Positions 46,677 to 57,852 are shown, numbered from the stretch's first letter. The stretch: 64,000 bases of DNA from Brachionus manjavacas (GCA_019054805.1 JAHQIY010000026.1:310001-374000), one strand, 5' to 3'. Notes: generated from the sequence alone by a model not told the origin. Numbers and translations are program-made.

Positions 46677-47201
46677 CTTTTAAAATTACAGTATGCTCTA
46701 CTTGAGCACATGCTCAAGCGCTGCTTAAGCAACCTAGCGCATCTGTAGAGCGTGTGCTCAAGCGCTGCTTAAGCAACCTAGCGCATCTGTAGAGCGTTTG
46801 CTCAAGCGCTGCTTAAGCAACCTAGCGCATCTGTAGAGCGTGTGCTCAAGCGCTGCTTAAGCAACCTAGCGCATCTGTAGAGCGTGTGCTCAAGCGCTGC
46901 TTAAGCAACCTAGCGCATCTGTAGAGCGTGTGCTCAAGCGCTGCTTAAGCAACCTAGCGCATCTGTAGAGCGTGTGCTCAAGCGCTGCTTAAGCAACCTA
47001 GCGCATCTGTAGAGCGTGTGCTCAAGCGCTGCTTAAGCAACCTAGCGCATCTGTAGAGCGTGTGCTCAAGCGCTGCTTAAGCAACCTAGCGCATCTGTAG
47101 AGCGTGTGCTCAAGCGCTGCTTAAGCAACCTAGCGCCGCTCTTGAGCATTTGCTTAAGCAGGCTGTCAACTTATTTCAGAAACGTACTGTAATTTTAAAA
47201 G
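46677..47201. repeat. 17-base inverted repeat framing a tandem array
   Basis: CTTTTAAAATTACAGTA at 46677-46693 is matched exactly by its complement at 47185-47201. The array of 44-base units lies between. The inner TACAGTA/TACTGTA ends would fit a TA-inserting foldback element, but could also be part of the divergent promoter region. Confidence 0.7.
46703..47136 (+). repeat. About ten tandem copies of a 44-base GC-rich unit
   Basis: Units start at 46747, 46791, 46835 and every 44 bases to 47099, with a variant first unit at 46703 and a partial last one. Within a unit, GCGCT...AGCGC and the palindrome GCTTAAGC make it self-complementary. Copies differ by at most one or two bases (GCGTTTG instead of GCGTGTG in one). 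It is over half G+C in an A/T-rich setting and lies between the transposase start and the next divergent gene. Confidence 0.95.
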
Positions 47202-47217
47202 TAATTTCTTGCAATCA

Positions 47218-48835
47218 GGAAAATTTTTCAAAAAATGTAGAAAAATTAAAAAGCGAATTTGAGGAAAATATGGTTATCCTAAATTCTGAATTTGAAATTA
47301 AAAATTACAACCATAAAAAAATGCAGTCATCAAGCGATTCAGAAATACTGAAACTAAGAAAGCAGATTTCTGATCTCAAATCAGTGAATAAAACTCTAAA
47401 AACAAAATTTTTCGTCATATAAATCAACAAATAAAACAATTTAACTTCATTCTTTAATTCAATTTTAAATAAATCTTTAAATATAAATTAAGTTCTGAAA
47501 GAAAACAATGAAAAACTAAAAGAAAAAGATGAGCGTCTAAAAGAATTAGAGCAAAAAATGCAAGAAAATAGAAGTATGACGTCAAATTTCGAATCGGACC
47601 AGAAAGCCAATTATGAAAAATTACGAACGTCAAAAGATCAGGGTATTATCACATTTCGATGAATAATTGTTGAAATATTTATTTATTTTTTATTTTTTTT
47701 ATTTTTAAGAGATCAAGCAAAAAGATGATTTGCTTAAGGACAAAGAACAACAGCTAAAGGAATATGAATTGGCACTTGATGACAGAGAAAATCAGATTTC
47801 TGATCTCAAATCAGTGAATAAAACTCTAAAACAAAATTTTTCGTCATATAAATCAACAAGTAAAACAATTTAACTTCATTCTTTAATTCAATTTTATATA
47901 AATCTTTAAATATAAATTAAGTTCTGAAAGATAACAAAGAAAATGAAAGCTCTTTCCTTAGGCAAGACATTGATTACCAGAATACATTTGGAAAAAATGA
48001 TTTTGAAAAGGGCTATGGGAGCAAATTACCAGTTTCTGTCGATGGTATTTAACTTTACAAATTAAATTGATAAATGTTTAATTAAGATTTTAATTAATCT
48101 CAAAATCTAGATTTTAATGATTTTACAATAATATCAAATAATCAATCAAAATGTCTTTCAAAAATTGTGATGGTTCTGGAAACACTGAGATTGGTCGTAA
48201 TAAACATTATTGGTTTGATATTATTTCATTTTTATTAAATTATCAAAGTAATCATTAAATTTAAAGTTTTGCTCATTGTCCGAAAAATCCTGTCAATGCT
48301 AAAATTATCAAATACAAGGAAAGATCTCAAATCGGAAATAAATATCTTAACAACTTTATCAAACCGGGAGATTTAAAAAAGAGTCATTTATTTTCTTTTT
48401 TGCATGAGAAAAGCGATTTATTTGATGAACAAAATTCAGATAATAAAAAAGTTATTCAATTTTTTTTTAATAATCTCAAGACCATTTTATTTTAGAAGAA
48501 TATGAATAATAATAAGGAAGAGTTTGTCAATGAAAATAATGAAAACCACTACGATGATCTTATAGCAAAAATTCAGCAATTGGTAATTTAAAAAAATCTA
48601 AACTTTTAATTTTTCGTCTTTGAAATTTTTATCCTTATTTTTGAATCCTTTGATATTAAAGCTTCAATTTCAAAATTGATAAAAATATTTACGATAAAAA
48701 AGACGAAAAATATCCACGTAAAATCTTTGTTAAAATAACTAAACTTTACTAATATAAAGGAAAATGAGCAAAAAATTTTAAAAGAAAATTTGATGAGAAA
48801 ACCTTTCCCCATCGAGATACCAAAGAGACAAGAGT
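47218..48835 (+). CDS. Coiled-coil protein with a MYT1-like C2HC zinc finger, multi-exon
   Basis: Several exons separated by short T-rich introns encode charged coiled coil (47218-47410, about 47494-47640, 47711-47865, about 47925-48045). Next comes an exon from 48112 with KCLSK and, after a one-base shift in an A-run, NCDGSGNTEIGRNKHY. It splices at 48213|48267 to FAHCPKNPVNAKI. Together the cysteines and histidine are spaced C-x4-C-x12-H-x5-C, followed by P, exactly the MYT1/ST18 C2HC pattern with its CDGSGN signature. A Lys-rich tail (48267-48460) and two last exons with a heptad-like helix end at a TAA near 48833. The start is not seen; the upstream open frame begins in the 44-base array without an ATG. 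Except for the one-base gap it looks intact. It is divergent from the Tc1 transposase, mirroring the 23.4 kb gene. Confidence 0.58.
47341..47935 (+). repeat. Duplicated exon plus intron in the coiled-coil gene
   Basis: The block CAGATTTCTGATCTCAAATC through the intron TTAACTTCATTCTTTAATTC to AAGTTCTGAAAG occurs at about 47362-47505 and 47791-47930. An extra A in the first copy shifts its frame. It lengthens the coiled coil by one exon. Confidence 0.85.
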
Positions 48836-48844
48836 AATTTATTA

Positions 48845-49655
48845 ATAAAATGAAAATTTTTAAAATTTAAAATAAAAGCCTCTCTGTACGCGAAGAGACG
48901 GGAAAACAAAAGTTGGTGAATTTGTGAGTAGCCATAGTCGCTGTGGCAGAAACGTTTATCTTGGGCCACAAGTAGGGCTTTTTCTTGAAAATCCAAGTGG
49001 TTCACTTTATTATATTCGTGGAAAAGAAAGACTCCAGATTAATTTTTTTAGCTGAATATAAATATTTAGAAAACTACATATAAAAACGTCCTTGTTATTT
49101 TGTATTTAATTATTATTTTTGTTCAAGTTTTTATTTTTATTTTTTTTTTCATCTTGCTTTGAAGATTTTCTGATATTATTCTTTTTATTCTAAAATGAGT
49201 TTTTTATTTTTCCCGTTGTATTAGTTTTAAAAAATTTTTAAGAAAGTTGTAATAAATCTAGCTTATTCAATGTAATTTCATCAAGAGAGGTATATTTATT
49301 AGATCAGAATCATATTAACTATTCAGATCTAATAAAAATTCAATTTTTAACCCTCTCATTCAAATTTTATTTTAAAATGTCCTGCTTTTTCGCTCAAAAT
49401 CCGAAAATCTGCTCGATTAGATTGGTCTGGCTTTTTTGACTTCTGAAAGAACAGATGTTAAAAAAGCTAAAACGGGAGAGTGATAAATTAGGAGCTTGTT
49501 GGGAGGGACTGTAAAAAAGGAATTGGAAGTGTCCAAATCGTTTATTGACTGTTTGTGTAGAAAAGCAATATTTCTTTTTGTGAAAAACTTAAATGTATTC
49601 AAAATGCCTTTTGAAAGGATGAAAAGATCATTATGTTCTAAAAAATTCAATATGA
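48845..49655 (-). other. Two open, less AT-rich stretches of unknown identity
   Basis: On the minus strand 49005-48870 reads HLDFQEKALLVAQDKRFCHS and then YGYSQIHQLLFSRLFAYRE, and 49650-49417 reads a 77-residue frame with HKQSINDLDTSNSFF. Both could be exons of a decayed gene, but no domain or splice structure convinces me. Confidence 0.25.
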
Positions 49656-50724
49656 ATTAAACAAGTAATCCTGTCTAAAAGAAATTAGAATTGTCAGTTA
49701 CAACAAAAAGAGAGTTGAATTTTCGAAATTCAGTTAATTCTCGTTTTGACACGATCCAGTCCTTTTTTTGCCTATTACCAACAATGCTTGTTTTTCCCGA
49801 TCTAAACGAGCGTACTAAGAGAGAACAAGGAATGCTTACTCATTAAGCATTTCAAGCGATAAAGTAAGATATTTTAAATATTAAATTTGTAATTGTTGAA
49901 ATTACATAATTTAGCTGATTTTTTTCAACAATTTTAAGGATATTTTATTAGTAATACAATGAGATGAAATGAAAATAGCTTTTTTGATGAAAAGAATAAT
50001 ATAAGTGATTTTGAGTTTATTTTCTTTCTATTTTTTTATATTTTTTATATGTTTAATAAATTGAAAAAAAAAATTATTTTTATTTTAATGAAAGTTGCGA
50101 GCAACCAAAATCACTGTTTATTTATTATTATTTAAATAATTTTTTTTTTATTATTTAAATTGCACAAAAAATTTGTATTTGCTTTCATTCTGAATTTAAC
50201 ATTGAAAATTGTCAAAATAGCTGTTGAGTTAAAAAGTGAAATGCAATTTAAATGGAGACATTGAAAATCAAGGCAAAAACAATTATTTACAAATAAAACT
50301 TACATGTTATATCAAGTAAGGTTAGTTAAAAGAAAATGCTTAATATTTATTACCTCGCAATTAAAAAATTAAGTTTTCTAATCCTATAAATAAATTAAAA
50401 TGAAAAATTTAATTAATATTTGGTTAAAACTTTTTTGACATTATTGTTTTAATAACTTTTAATATCTTGAAAAGAGTGTTTAATTTTAAAATAAACATAA
50501 CATTATTTTTATTTTTTTATTAATTTGCAAAACAAACTTTACTTTTATTTTTTATTATAAGATAATGATTCCTTATATTAGATAATATTTATAAAATTTG
50601 GGAAAATATTGAGCAAACATCCTTAAATTTGCTTGGTTCAAAATTTTTAAAAATTAAAATTTAAAATAAAATAAAAATTTAATTGTAAATGTAAAGAAAT
50701 TTAAATTTTTTGTTTAAATATACA
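49656..50724. other. AT-rich spacer left of LTR element A
   Basis: A/T-rich sequence up to the LTR. No gene could be supported. Confidence 0.4.
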
Positions 50725-50998
50725 TGTAACCGTTTTATAATAAACAATGTTCAATCTTTAAAAGCTTTATTTAAGATATTGAACGTTCTGAAGTTCTAAG
50801 AATGGAATTCTTATTTATACCTATATGCTCGTGTCAAGAACACGAGCTTATAATTAACTCAAGATGTGAGCTTAGTGCTTAATGTATATGTCAGCATTAC
50901 GAAGCGTCTAACTTCTGAGATACGTGACAAGTATAATTCTTACTTATCTTTGTGCATCAGTTGACAAGCTGATGAATAAGTGATTATTCAGGGTAACA
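50725..50998 (-). repeat. 3' LTR of element A
   Basis: 274 bases with TG...CA ends on the element strand (starting TGTTACCC, ending GTTACA). It contains the inverted block CTCGTGTCAAGAACACGAG. It matches 57872-58145 with only a few differences. Confidence 0.95.
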
Positions 50999-51014
50999 TA
51001 TTCCCCCGTTTAAG
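50999..51014 (-). promoter_or_regulatory. Polypurine tract of element A
   Basis: On the element strand AAACGGGGGAATA directly precedes the 3' LTR. A purine run at this place primes plus-strand DNA synthesis in LTR elements. Confidence 0.75.
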
Positions 51015-51140
51015 ATAGCATCGTCCTCGATGAACTCAATTTTTAGAACTTCAGTTTGACAAAAAAAAAATATAATTGAAAATTAATTAATTAAATAAAT
51101 AAAATGATTATTAAAAAAAAACTGATTGTTAATTGCTTCT

Positions 51141-51278
51141 TTATAAAATAAATCTTTGATTTATTTCGAACATCTTATCGTGTATACTATCTTCATTTGC
51201 TTCTTGTTCTCTTATTAGTTTTCTAAGTTGTGTGTATTTATCGTTTTTCTTGATAAAATCTTCTGCATCGTTGACCAT
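51141..51278 (-). CDS. Small frame 2 after env, 45 residues
   Basis: An uninterrupted ATG-to-TAA frame of 45 codons, charged and helical (MVNDAEDFIKKNDKYTQL, then REQEANEDSIHDK). It lies just downstream of the 59-residue frame and upstream of the polypurine tract. I do not recognise it. Being free of stops in so AT-rich a sequence, next to another such frame, suggests a real product, but frames of this size can arise by chance. Coiled-coil-like composition is all that can be said of function. Confidence 0.4.
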   Translation of the reverse strand: MVNDAEDFIKKNDKYTQLRKLIREQEANEDSIHDKMFEINQRFIL

Positions 51279-51298
51279 AATATTTGTTAATTTGAAAT

Positions 51299-51478
51299 TT
51301 AAAAATTAATTTGTGATTTTACATTATCTATCGACAGGTTCGGATATTTTTGTTTTATAAGTATTACTTTTTGGTTAAATGTTAGTTTTTTCCATTCGTC
51401 AAGTATCCATTTGTTTTCTTCTTTAGATGCGAACTCTGGAAGATTTATAATTTTCTTAATTGATTTAAAATGTTCCAT
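51299..51478 (-). CDS. Small frame 1 after env, 59 residues
   Basis: An ATG-to-TAA frame of 59 codons encoding a basic, tryptophan-containing small protein (MEHFKSIKKIINLPEF, then KWILDEWKKLTF, then IKQKYPNLSIDNVKSQ). It starts about 90 bases after the env-like stop at 51569 and ends 20 bases before the next small frame. No family is recognised. Its place between env and the 3' LTR is where complex retroviruses and some insect errantiviruses keep extra genes. Element B is truncated before this point, so the window offers no second copy for comparison. Confidence 0.45.
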   Translation of the reverse strand: MEHFKSIKKIINLPEFASKEENKWILDEWKKLTFNQKVILIKQKYPNLSIDNVKSQINF

Positions 51479-51568
51479 TCTATATTGTGAGATATGAAAG
51501 TAAAATTAATTTTTAATTTTTTTTTTTTTTACACATATTTATAATCAAAAATATAATTGTTTCAATAT

Positions 51569-53195
51569 TTATTGAATCAGCACATCTGCTGTCTTCGTTT
51601 CCGCACTACTTCGCTTGTTTAAGCTATTATTTAAGCGACGTTTAATTATGCATTTGTATAAGCGAGAGTTGCATTTTATTATAACATAGATAAAAATTAA
51701 ACTCATGAATGCTGCGACTGTAATTATTATAATTCTCAGGAGTCATGATTTTTCTATTAAACGATAAATTTTTGTTATCACCTCGTTTATATTATGCAAG
51801 AATTTTGTATCAAAATCTGAACTGTATATTACAATGTTACTTTTATTTTTGGAAAAATTAAAATTCTTTTCGTAGTCTATTAAGTTGAACGTATTGATCA
51901 AAGAGTCGTGTCCAAAAGTCAACTTGTCCAATTCACTGTCTAATGAATTGATCGTAAAAGATTTGACTGAATTTATAATGGTAACATTTATTTTATTAAT
52001 AATTGCTATTTTCGCACCAATTTTTCTTATCCAATTCCTTTCATAATTACAGTTGAACGTATTATCTTTCCTTATAATGTTATTTTTTGTAAGATAACCT
52101 TTTACAACCTTATAGTTCAAACTGTATTCTATCTGCGGATCTAATGAACAATCCGAATAGCTATTTAGATAAATTGATTTTATTTTTGAGCAATTAGGCG
52201 CAAAAATAATTCCATCTTTTGTATAAAGGACTAATGAGCCTTAGCCGGTATAGAGTATGTTAAACCTGTCCTCGTGCTCTCGAAAAGCTCTAATAGTCGA
52301 AAGTTTATAATTGCATATTTCTTCCTTAATCTTATCAATCATTGTAAACGTTTTAATTCAATGCTGTCTGAATCCGCTAAATGCAAATCGTGGACCGCAT
52401 TTTTGCTTTCTTTTATCAATGCAAGATTACTCTTATTATATGTTAAGAAAAGCCCTTCGCTTGTTTCATACATACTCAAATTACATTTATTTAATATTTT
52501 AGTTACTTTAAACATTTGATTTCCATTTTGGTTGCTTAATATATTATCATACGGAAATTAAGTTTTAACGAAGAGAATAATCTATACGGACAAGAGTTAA
52601 CTATTTCCTTATTCCATATAAGTATTGTATCTCCAAGGTTGCATTCTAAGTTGTCTGCATTACAGATTTCATTGAATATTTTATTTTTATATCTTATTTT
52701 AGTCTTTAGTAGTCTACAGTTATATCCAGTAGTTAGAACTGTACTAAGCCATTTGAAGTATTCAATTGGGTTTTCGTCAAACTCACAATTTCCATCTTTA
52801 CAAAACATTAAAAAACCATTGCATGTTTTTGATCGTACCATTATTTCACATTCCAATTTACTTAATTTTTGTATGTCTACACTTCTTTTACTGCTTCTAG
52901 CTCCAAAAAACTTAGTATAGTTGCTTACTTTGATAAATTTTTTACTGCATTCATAACCATGACCATCAATTGCTAAATTTTGCTTTGTCAATATTTCCAT
53001 ATACTCAAAATTAGAATTTTGAGTGTTTTATGGCGCAATCCTCTACAAGGTTTAAAACCGGAGTGTTTGCGACATTATCGAAGTTTGGTGTATCACACAC
53101 ATAAAAATTATTATCCAGTCTTAATGATACGATAGGAAATATAAGCATGCTGGCTATTAATGTTAAAATATTTATAAAAGTCGGAGTGTTATAAA
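51569..53195 (-). pseudogene. Env-like membrane glycoprotein frame of element A, with breaks
   Basis: Read leftwards: a hydrophobic segment (about 53190-53125) right after the AT-hook; a Cys-bearing ectodomain (frame 53000-52536, with a basic SSKRS motif that could be a cleavage site, and several cysteines); a second ectodomain part (about 52510-52250); a helical membrane-proximal part (52120-51743); a TAG at 51743; then a strongly hydrophobic helix (IIIITVAAFMSLIFIYVIIKC, about 51740-51680) and a basic tail (KCIIKRRLNNSLNKR) ending at TAA 51569. This order (signal/anchor, ectodomain, membrane anchor, short tail) is that of retroviral-type envelope proteins. Sequence family cannot be told by eye. 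At least four breaks make this copy inactive. Confidence 0.68.
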
Positions 53196-53957
53196 CTATT
53201 TTTCTTGGTCTTCCTCTTTTTCTTTTCTCAGTGTTAGTTTCATTTTTTTTAGATTTCCAATAATTTTCTATCAGTTTAGGATCCAGAAAACTTCCAATTG
53301 GTTCCCATGAATTATGTTTTGAGTCGAAATTTTTCCATTTTACAAGGAATAAATATTTTTTTTTTTATCCATTCTATGGTCTAAAATTTTTTCGACTTCA
53401 AATACAGCATTTTTAGTTTCCCCGTTGTTTTTGACGTTGTCAATTTTTAATCGCTGCCGTGGAAAGGTTTCTGTTAATACATTTTTTAATGCATCTTCAA
53501 CGATATAATTGTCATTTTTCGTTAGACCTATTACAGTAAACGGACCACGGTATTTAGGGTGAAGCTTATTCTGTATGCCTGGTATACTAATCCATACCTT
53601 AGTTCCTATTGGAATTTTTTCCTCAGTAATTGGTCTTATTTTGTTTTATGCTTTAACTTGCTTATTCTTACTTTTTTCGATGTTACGAAGTGTTTCTGGA
53701 TAAGATTTTTCCATCAAAAATATTATCTCCAAGACTCGTTTATCCAGTGCGTTGTGTTTAAACTCTGAATCAACAGAAGACCAGTTCCTAAATCCGTTCA
53801 TTTTTCTTCCGAACTTTTACTCGAATGTAGAGATTAATGTTGATGTATGGACTCTAGTTCTATATGCTAGCAACACATACGGTATCCATTTTGGCCAGTC
53901 TTCAGTATTCTGTTCACAATGTCGCCTCAAACATTTAACGAATTCTCCATTAAATCT
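53196..53957 (-). pseudogene. pol: Integrase C-terminal part, chromodomain and AT-hook of element A
   Basis: Read leftwards from 53957: the catalytic glutamate region, where GAG has become TAG just after GQV (54590 frame ends there), then the region RHCEQNTEDWPKWIPY, a linker, and a chromodomain at about 53440-53270 (YLFLVKWKNFDSKHNSWEP, then LIENYW). KRKRGRPRK, an AT-hook-like motif, follows at about 53235-53200. Chromodomains in Ty3/Gypsy integrases steer insertion to chromatin marks such as methylated histone H3. Unlike element B there is no stop inside the chromodomain. The frame runs straight into the hydrophobic start of the env-like protein. Confidence 0.85.
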
Positions 53958-55233
53958 CTAAACCTGACCGTTTGTCCTAGGATGGTATGCTGATGTAACA
54001 ACATGCTCAGCGCTGATTCTTTTAATAAGATTATCTACGATAGTGTTGTTAAACTCTGTCCCCTGATCTGAAAGAATTACCTTAGGAGGACCAAACAAGC
54101 ATATATATTTCCATAGGTGATCAGCGATTTCAATAGCTGTTTTACTTTTAATAGGTTCTCCGTATGGATATTTGGTAAGGTATTCGCTTATTACCATGAC
54201 TCCGAGAAATCCTTCTTCAGTTAACGGTAGGCCGAACACATGATCAATAGCTATTCTATCGAAAATACCTTTAATATTTAGTGTTTTGGCCGGATGCTCT
54301 TTTAAAGCTATCAGATTATTTCGTTTACAAATATCACATGCCAAAATATATTGTTCGACGTCTCTGTCAATGTTATTCCAAAAATATTCTTCCCTTATCC
54401 ATTTAACTGTTGTTTCTTTTTGAAAGTGTCCTAATACATGAGATTTCTCAATAATTTTTGTTCTTAAATCCGGTCTCGTAACAATCAGTGCACACCCTTT
54501 TTTGTCGAAGTAAAAAATTAAATCTTCCTTTAGATCATACATATATCGTGAAGCCTGACTCTCTACTCGTTTTACTTGCTTTGTTGACAATTCCCGGGAG
54601 TGTTTGACATTCTTAAGAAAATTTAAAAGTGGTTAATCTATGTAAATGTCAAGAATTTTTCTTGAGTCTTCATCGCGCAAAGTTGTATTCCTCTCACATA
54701 AGGTTCTGCATGATAGTACTGGTCTACTAATAGCATTAGCATTCCCATGTTTAGCTCCTTTTCTATATATGATATTAAAGTCGTATGTTTGTAAGAAAAT
54801 AGACCATCTAGCTAGTCTCCCACTTGGTTCTTTAATTGACATTAACCATTTTAAGGCAATATGATCCGAAACGACGTCAAATTTTTGTCCATACAGAAAT
54901 GTATGATTATTCTTTATTCCCCACCCGAGAACCAAACATTCGCGTTCTTTAACGCTATAATTTTTCTCAGTACCTTTAAGGAGTTTTGAAGAATATGAAC
55001 ACACATACTCTTTACCATTGTAATCCATTTGAGACATGTTAGCTCCCATAGCATATTCTGATGCATCTGTGTGCAAAATGAATTTCTTCTTGAAATCAGG
55101 TTGTCTTAGTATCAGTTCAGATGTAAGAGTTTCTTTAAGCGTGTTAAAGGCCTTTTCCTGTTCAACTTCCCATTTGAATTTAACATCTTTTTTAAGCAAT
55201 ACATATAAAGGTTGTGAAATTTTAGCGTTGTCC
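53958..55233 (-). pseudogene. pol: RNase H and integrase core of element A
   Basis: The frame 55199-54633 has RNase H (HTDASEYAMGA, then YSVKERECLVL, then SDHIALKWLM). A stop near 54635 separates it from 54590-53958, which has the integrase zinc-binding HHCC part (HVLGHF to CDICKRN), the first catalytic aspartate (IAIDHVFGLP) and the second (LSDQGTEFNN). The third catalytic residue is lost to a TAG directly after NGQV. These enzymes remove the RNA strand and join the DNA copy to the genome. The domain order RNase H-integrase is Gypsy-type. Confidence 0.93.
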
Positions 55234-55234
55234 T

Positions 55235-56672
55235 TTATATAAATATATAAAATCTATAGTAATTTGTGGCTCCTAAAAACTCTTGAACTTGTTTAAGATT
55301 TTGAGGGAATTTTCTTTCTATAATTGTTTGAGTTTTAGACGGATCCATCTCAATTGAAGAAGATGTAACTACGTATCCAAGGACTTTGATTTTTCTTGCA
55401 AACCAGTGAGATTTGTTTGGCTTAATTTTTAATTCATTATCCTGTAATGCTTTTCCAACCAATTTAATATGCTCCTTGTGTTCTACAATATTTTTTGAAT
55501 GGAAAATGATATCGTCTAAATAAACCTCACAGAATCACATATTTCCAAATATGCGAAATATCTTTTTACTAAATTGGGAGGGAGTGTTTTTACACCAAAA
55601 GGAAGTCTTTTAAATTGATAATGTCCATCGGGTGTAGAAAATGCTAATTTTTCCTTAGAGTCAGGGTGCATTTCTACTTGCCAGTAGCCCGATATCAAGT
55701 CTAATGTTGAAAAATAAGTTGAACCATTCAGCCTTAATAGAATATCATCGATTCTTGGTATAGCCAAGATTCTGTGATTGTTTTTTGATTTAGCTTTCTA
55801 TAGTCTACACAAAAGCGTTTACTTCCATCTTTTTTAGGTATTAACACCACAGGTGAAGACCATGGTGATGTTGAAATTTCAATAATATCATTTTTAGGCA
55901 TTGTCTTTATCTCTTCTTGTAATATCTCTCTTTCCTTTAAGGATTCTCTATAAGGTCTTAGAAATATTGGGACTTCGTCCGTTGTTCTAATTACGTGTTT
56001 ATCGACTTTACTCCTTGTTATATCTTTTATACTCATTGCGAATCTATCTTTTATATTGTCTAAAGATTCTTTGAAGTATTGATATTCATTGGCATCTGGA
56101 TTATCTATCGGTTTTAATGCTATTTTTCCAGTTAATGATTCTAAAGGCCAATCTTCGTTAAAATTGTTTAAATCTTCTGAAAAACAATCGTCAGGGCAAT
56201 TTTCATCTGTCAAGTTTTCAGTTATCACTTTGTTGCAGTATTCTGAAACTTCAAGATACACTACTTCACTAGGAAACTTTAAGCTTCTTTCACTTGGGTT
56301 AAGACTAGCTCCTGTACGCATAAACCAATCAAGACCTAGCAACCCATCACTGTCTTCATGATCGATTACTAAGAATTCGATTTCGCATACATGACCTTCG
56401 ATATTTAATTTTAATGCTTCTGTTTTACCATTTACTTTAACAATGTTATTATCAGCCGTTTTAATTCTAATATCTGACTTCTTTACGAGTATTTTATTTC
56501 TTTCCACAAACTTTCTGCTTAATATTGAAGTTGTACATCCGCTATCAAGTGCCATAGTTAGTGTTATACCATCTAAAGTTGATGATATATATAAAAAGGT
56601 TCCCTGTATCACATGTGTACACATATTCTGGATTTTCTTTCCGATTGTCTGAATCATTGTTAACTTCCTCAA
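55235..56672 (-). pseudogene. pol: Protease and reverse transcriptase of element A
   Basis: The frame 56672-55734 holds a retropepsin (ALDSGCTTSILS, then LLGLDWFMR), a linker, and the start of RT (SPWSSPVVLIPKKDGSKRF, then VDYRKLNQ). A shift at about 55790 moves to 55767-55516 (LDLISGYWQVEMHPDSKEK, then FKRLPFG), and another near 55540 precedes the YLDD active site at about 55520. The frame 55462-55235 ends with the FLGATNYYRF block. The protease keeps its DSG, unlike element B. Each copy is broken at different sites. Confidence 0.92.
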
Positions 56673-56706
56673 CCATATTAACCCTTCTTGTATTACGATA
56701 TTGCTT

Positions 56707-57850
56707 TTAGTTATTGTTATTGTTATTTAGCCTACATTGTGAAATTTTTTGACCTGGTTTTTTGCATCCGAAGCATATTAAGTTTTTCTTCAGCTCATTC
56801 TGGCTTTTAAATTTTTCTTTTCCATTGTGGTCAAATTTCTGACCTCTAAATTTTGATACATATTCTTTTCCATTTATGGATGGTTTCATAAAAGAATCCT
56901 TATGATTAAAATTTTTTTGTCTTGAATAGTTGATAACCGTGGGCTTGCTAAAATTGCTCAATCCTTTTGTAAAAACTCTTGCATGCCGTATTGCATCATT
57001 TAGCGTTTCTACATTTTTACTCTCTAACTCGGCCCTAACTCTTGGGTCAAGGGCTTCAAGAAAGAACCAGACTAATTCGAACTCATCTATCTTATCTATT
57101 TTGTTTGCAATTGTCTGGAATTTCATTATGTTGTCCTCAAAATTTGACGTTATTTAAATACTTTTTAGCTCAGATCTTAGCCCTCTCTGAACATCAGCTG
57201 GTTTCAGGGTTGCTAATAATTGATTTTTAAATTTTTCCCACGTAACTGATTCACCCTTTTTTGCATGTTTCTAGCATTTGTAAGGCGTTTCCTCTTACGA
57301 GTTTTGTAACGCAATCTTTTAGCCTACTTCTAATAATTCCTTTGGTCCTAGCCTCAGTTTCTACTAGGTATATACATTCATCTACTTTATCTCTCTCGTT
57401 TCCATATAATTTTGGTATATGGTCGACTTTAAAATTTATGATTCGTGTTTCCCTAAGTCCGAATCCTAAGTTTTCTTGTAATACATCCTCATGTTTTAAA
57501 GTTTTCGATGAAGTGGCCATTTCTTGAAGGGTGCTTTTTGCTCCTTCCTCACTTTGTTTCTATTGATTTATATTCCTAAAACTATCTTCTTCTATTTTCA
57601 TCTTTTTGATACTGGCCAATAGCTCAGCTCTTTTGAAAAGTAGCTCAATAAGCGATTTCTTAGGTTTTCCTGAAGTTTGAAGCCATTCCATTTGTTCGGC
57701 TTCTGTACAGCTTACCAATTCGCTGTCGTCATCTAATTTCTGGAATACATTCTCAAAAGACCCATTTTGTGTCTTTATTAAGTGTACGAGCTCTTGTACA
57801 CTAAGTTTTTCAAGGTAATCTTTTGAAATGGGTACCATAAAAAAAATCAT
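56707..57850 (-). pseudogene. gag: Gag of element A
   Basis: Read leftwards from ATG 57850 (or 57838): 57850-57560 (KDYLEKLSVQELVHLIKTQ), TAG near 57560, 57520-57251 (SKTLKHEDVLQENLGFG, then RDKVDECIYLVETEA), a shift near 57250, and 57126-56707 with WFFLEALDPRVRAELE and the zinc knuckle CFGCKKPGQKISQC. The knuckle's histidine is replaced by glutamine here, while element B preserves a histidine. Gag forms the particle and binds RNA. An asparagine run (about 56715) follows the knuckle. Confidence 0.88.
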
Positions 57851-57852
57851 CT

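Noticed and set aside
46703-47136. Evenly spaced GC-rich repeats look like a CRISPR array.
   Set aside because: The units are contiguous 44-base copies with no variable spacers, and the setting is eukaryotic with introns. It is a minisatellite.
47150-47215. Start of the coiled-coil frame at 47150.
   Set aside because: The first codon is TTG at the edge of the 44-base array, not ATG, and a better acceptor-like CAATCAG lies at 47211-47217. The frame there is probably not translated.
45066-48835. Terminal inverted repeats for a second Tc1 element enclosing the transposase and the MYT1-like gene.
   Set aside because: I compared the flanks near 44.9-45.06 and 48.84-49.0 kb by eye and found no matching ends; the only inverted repeat is the one around the 44-base array.
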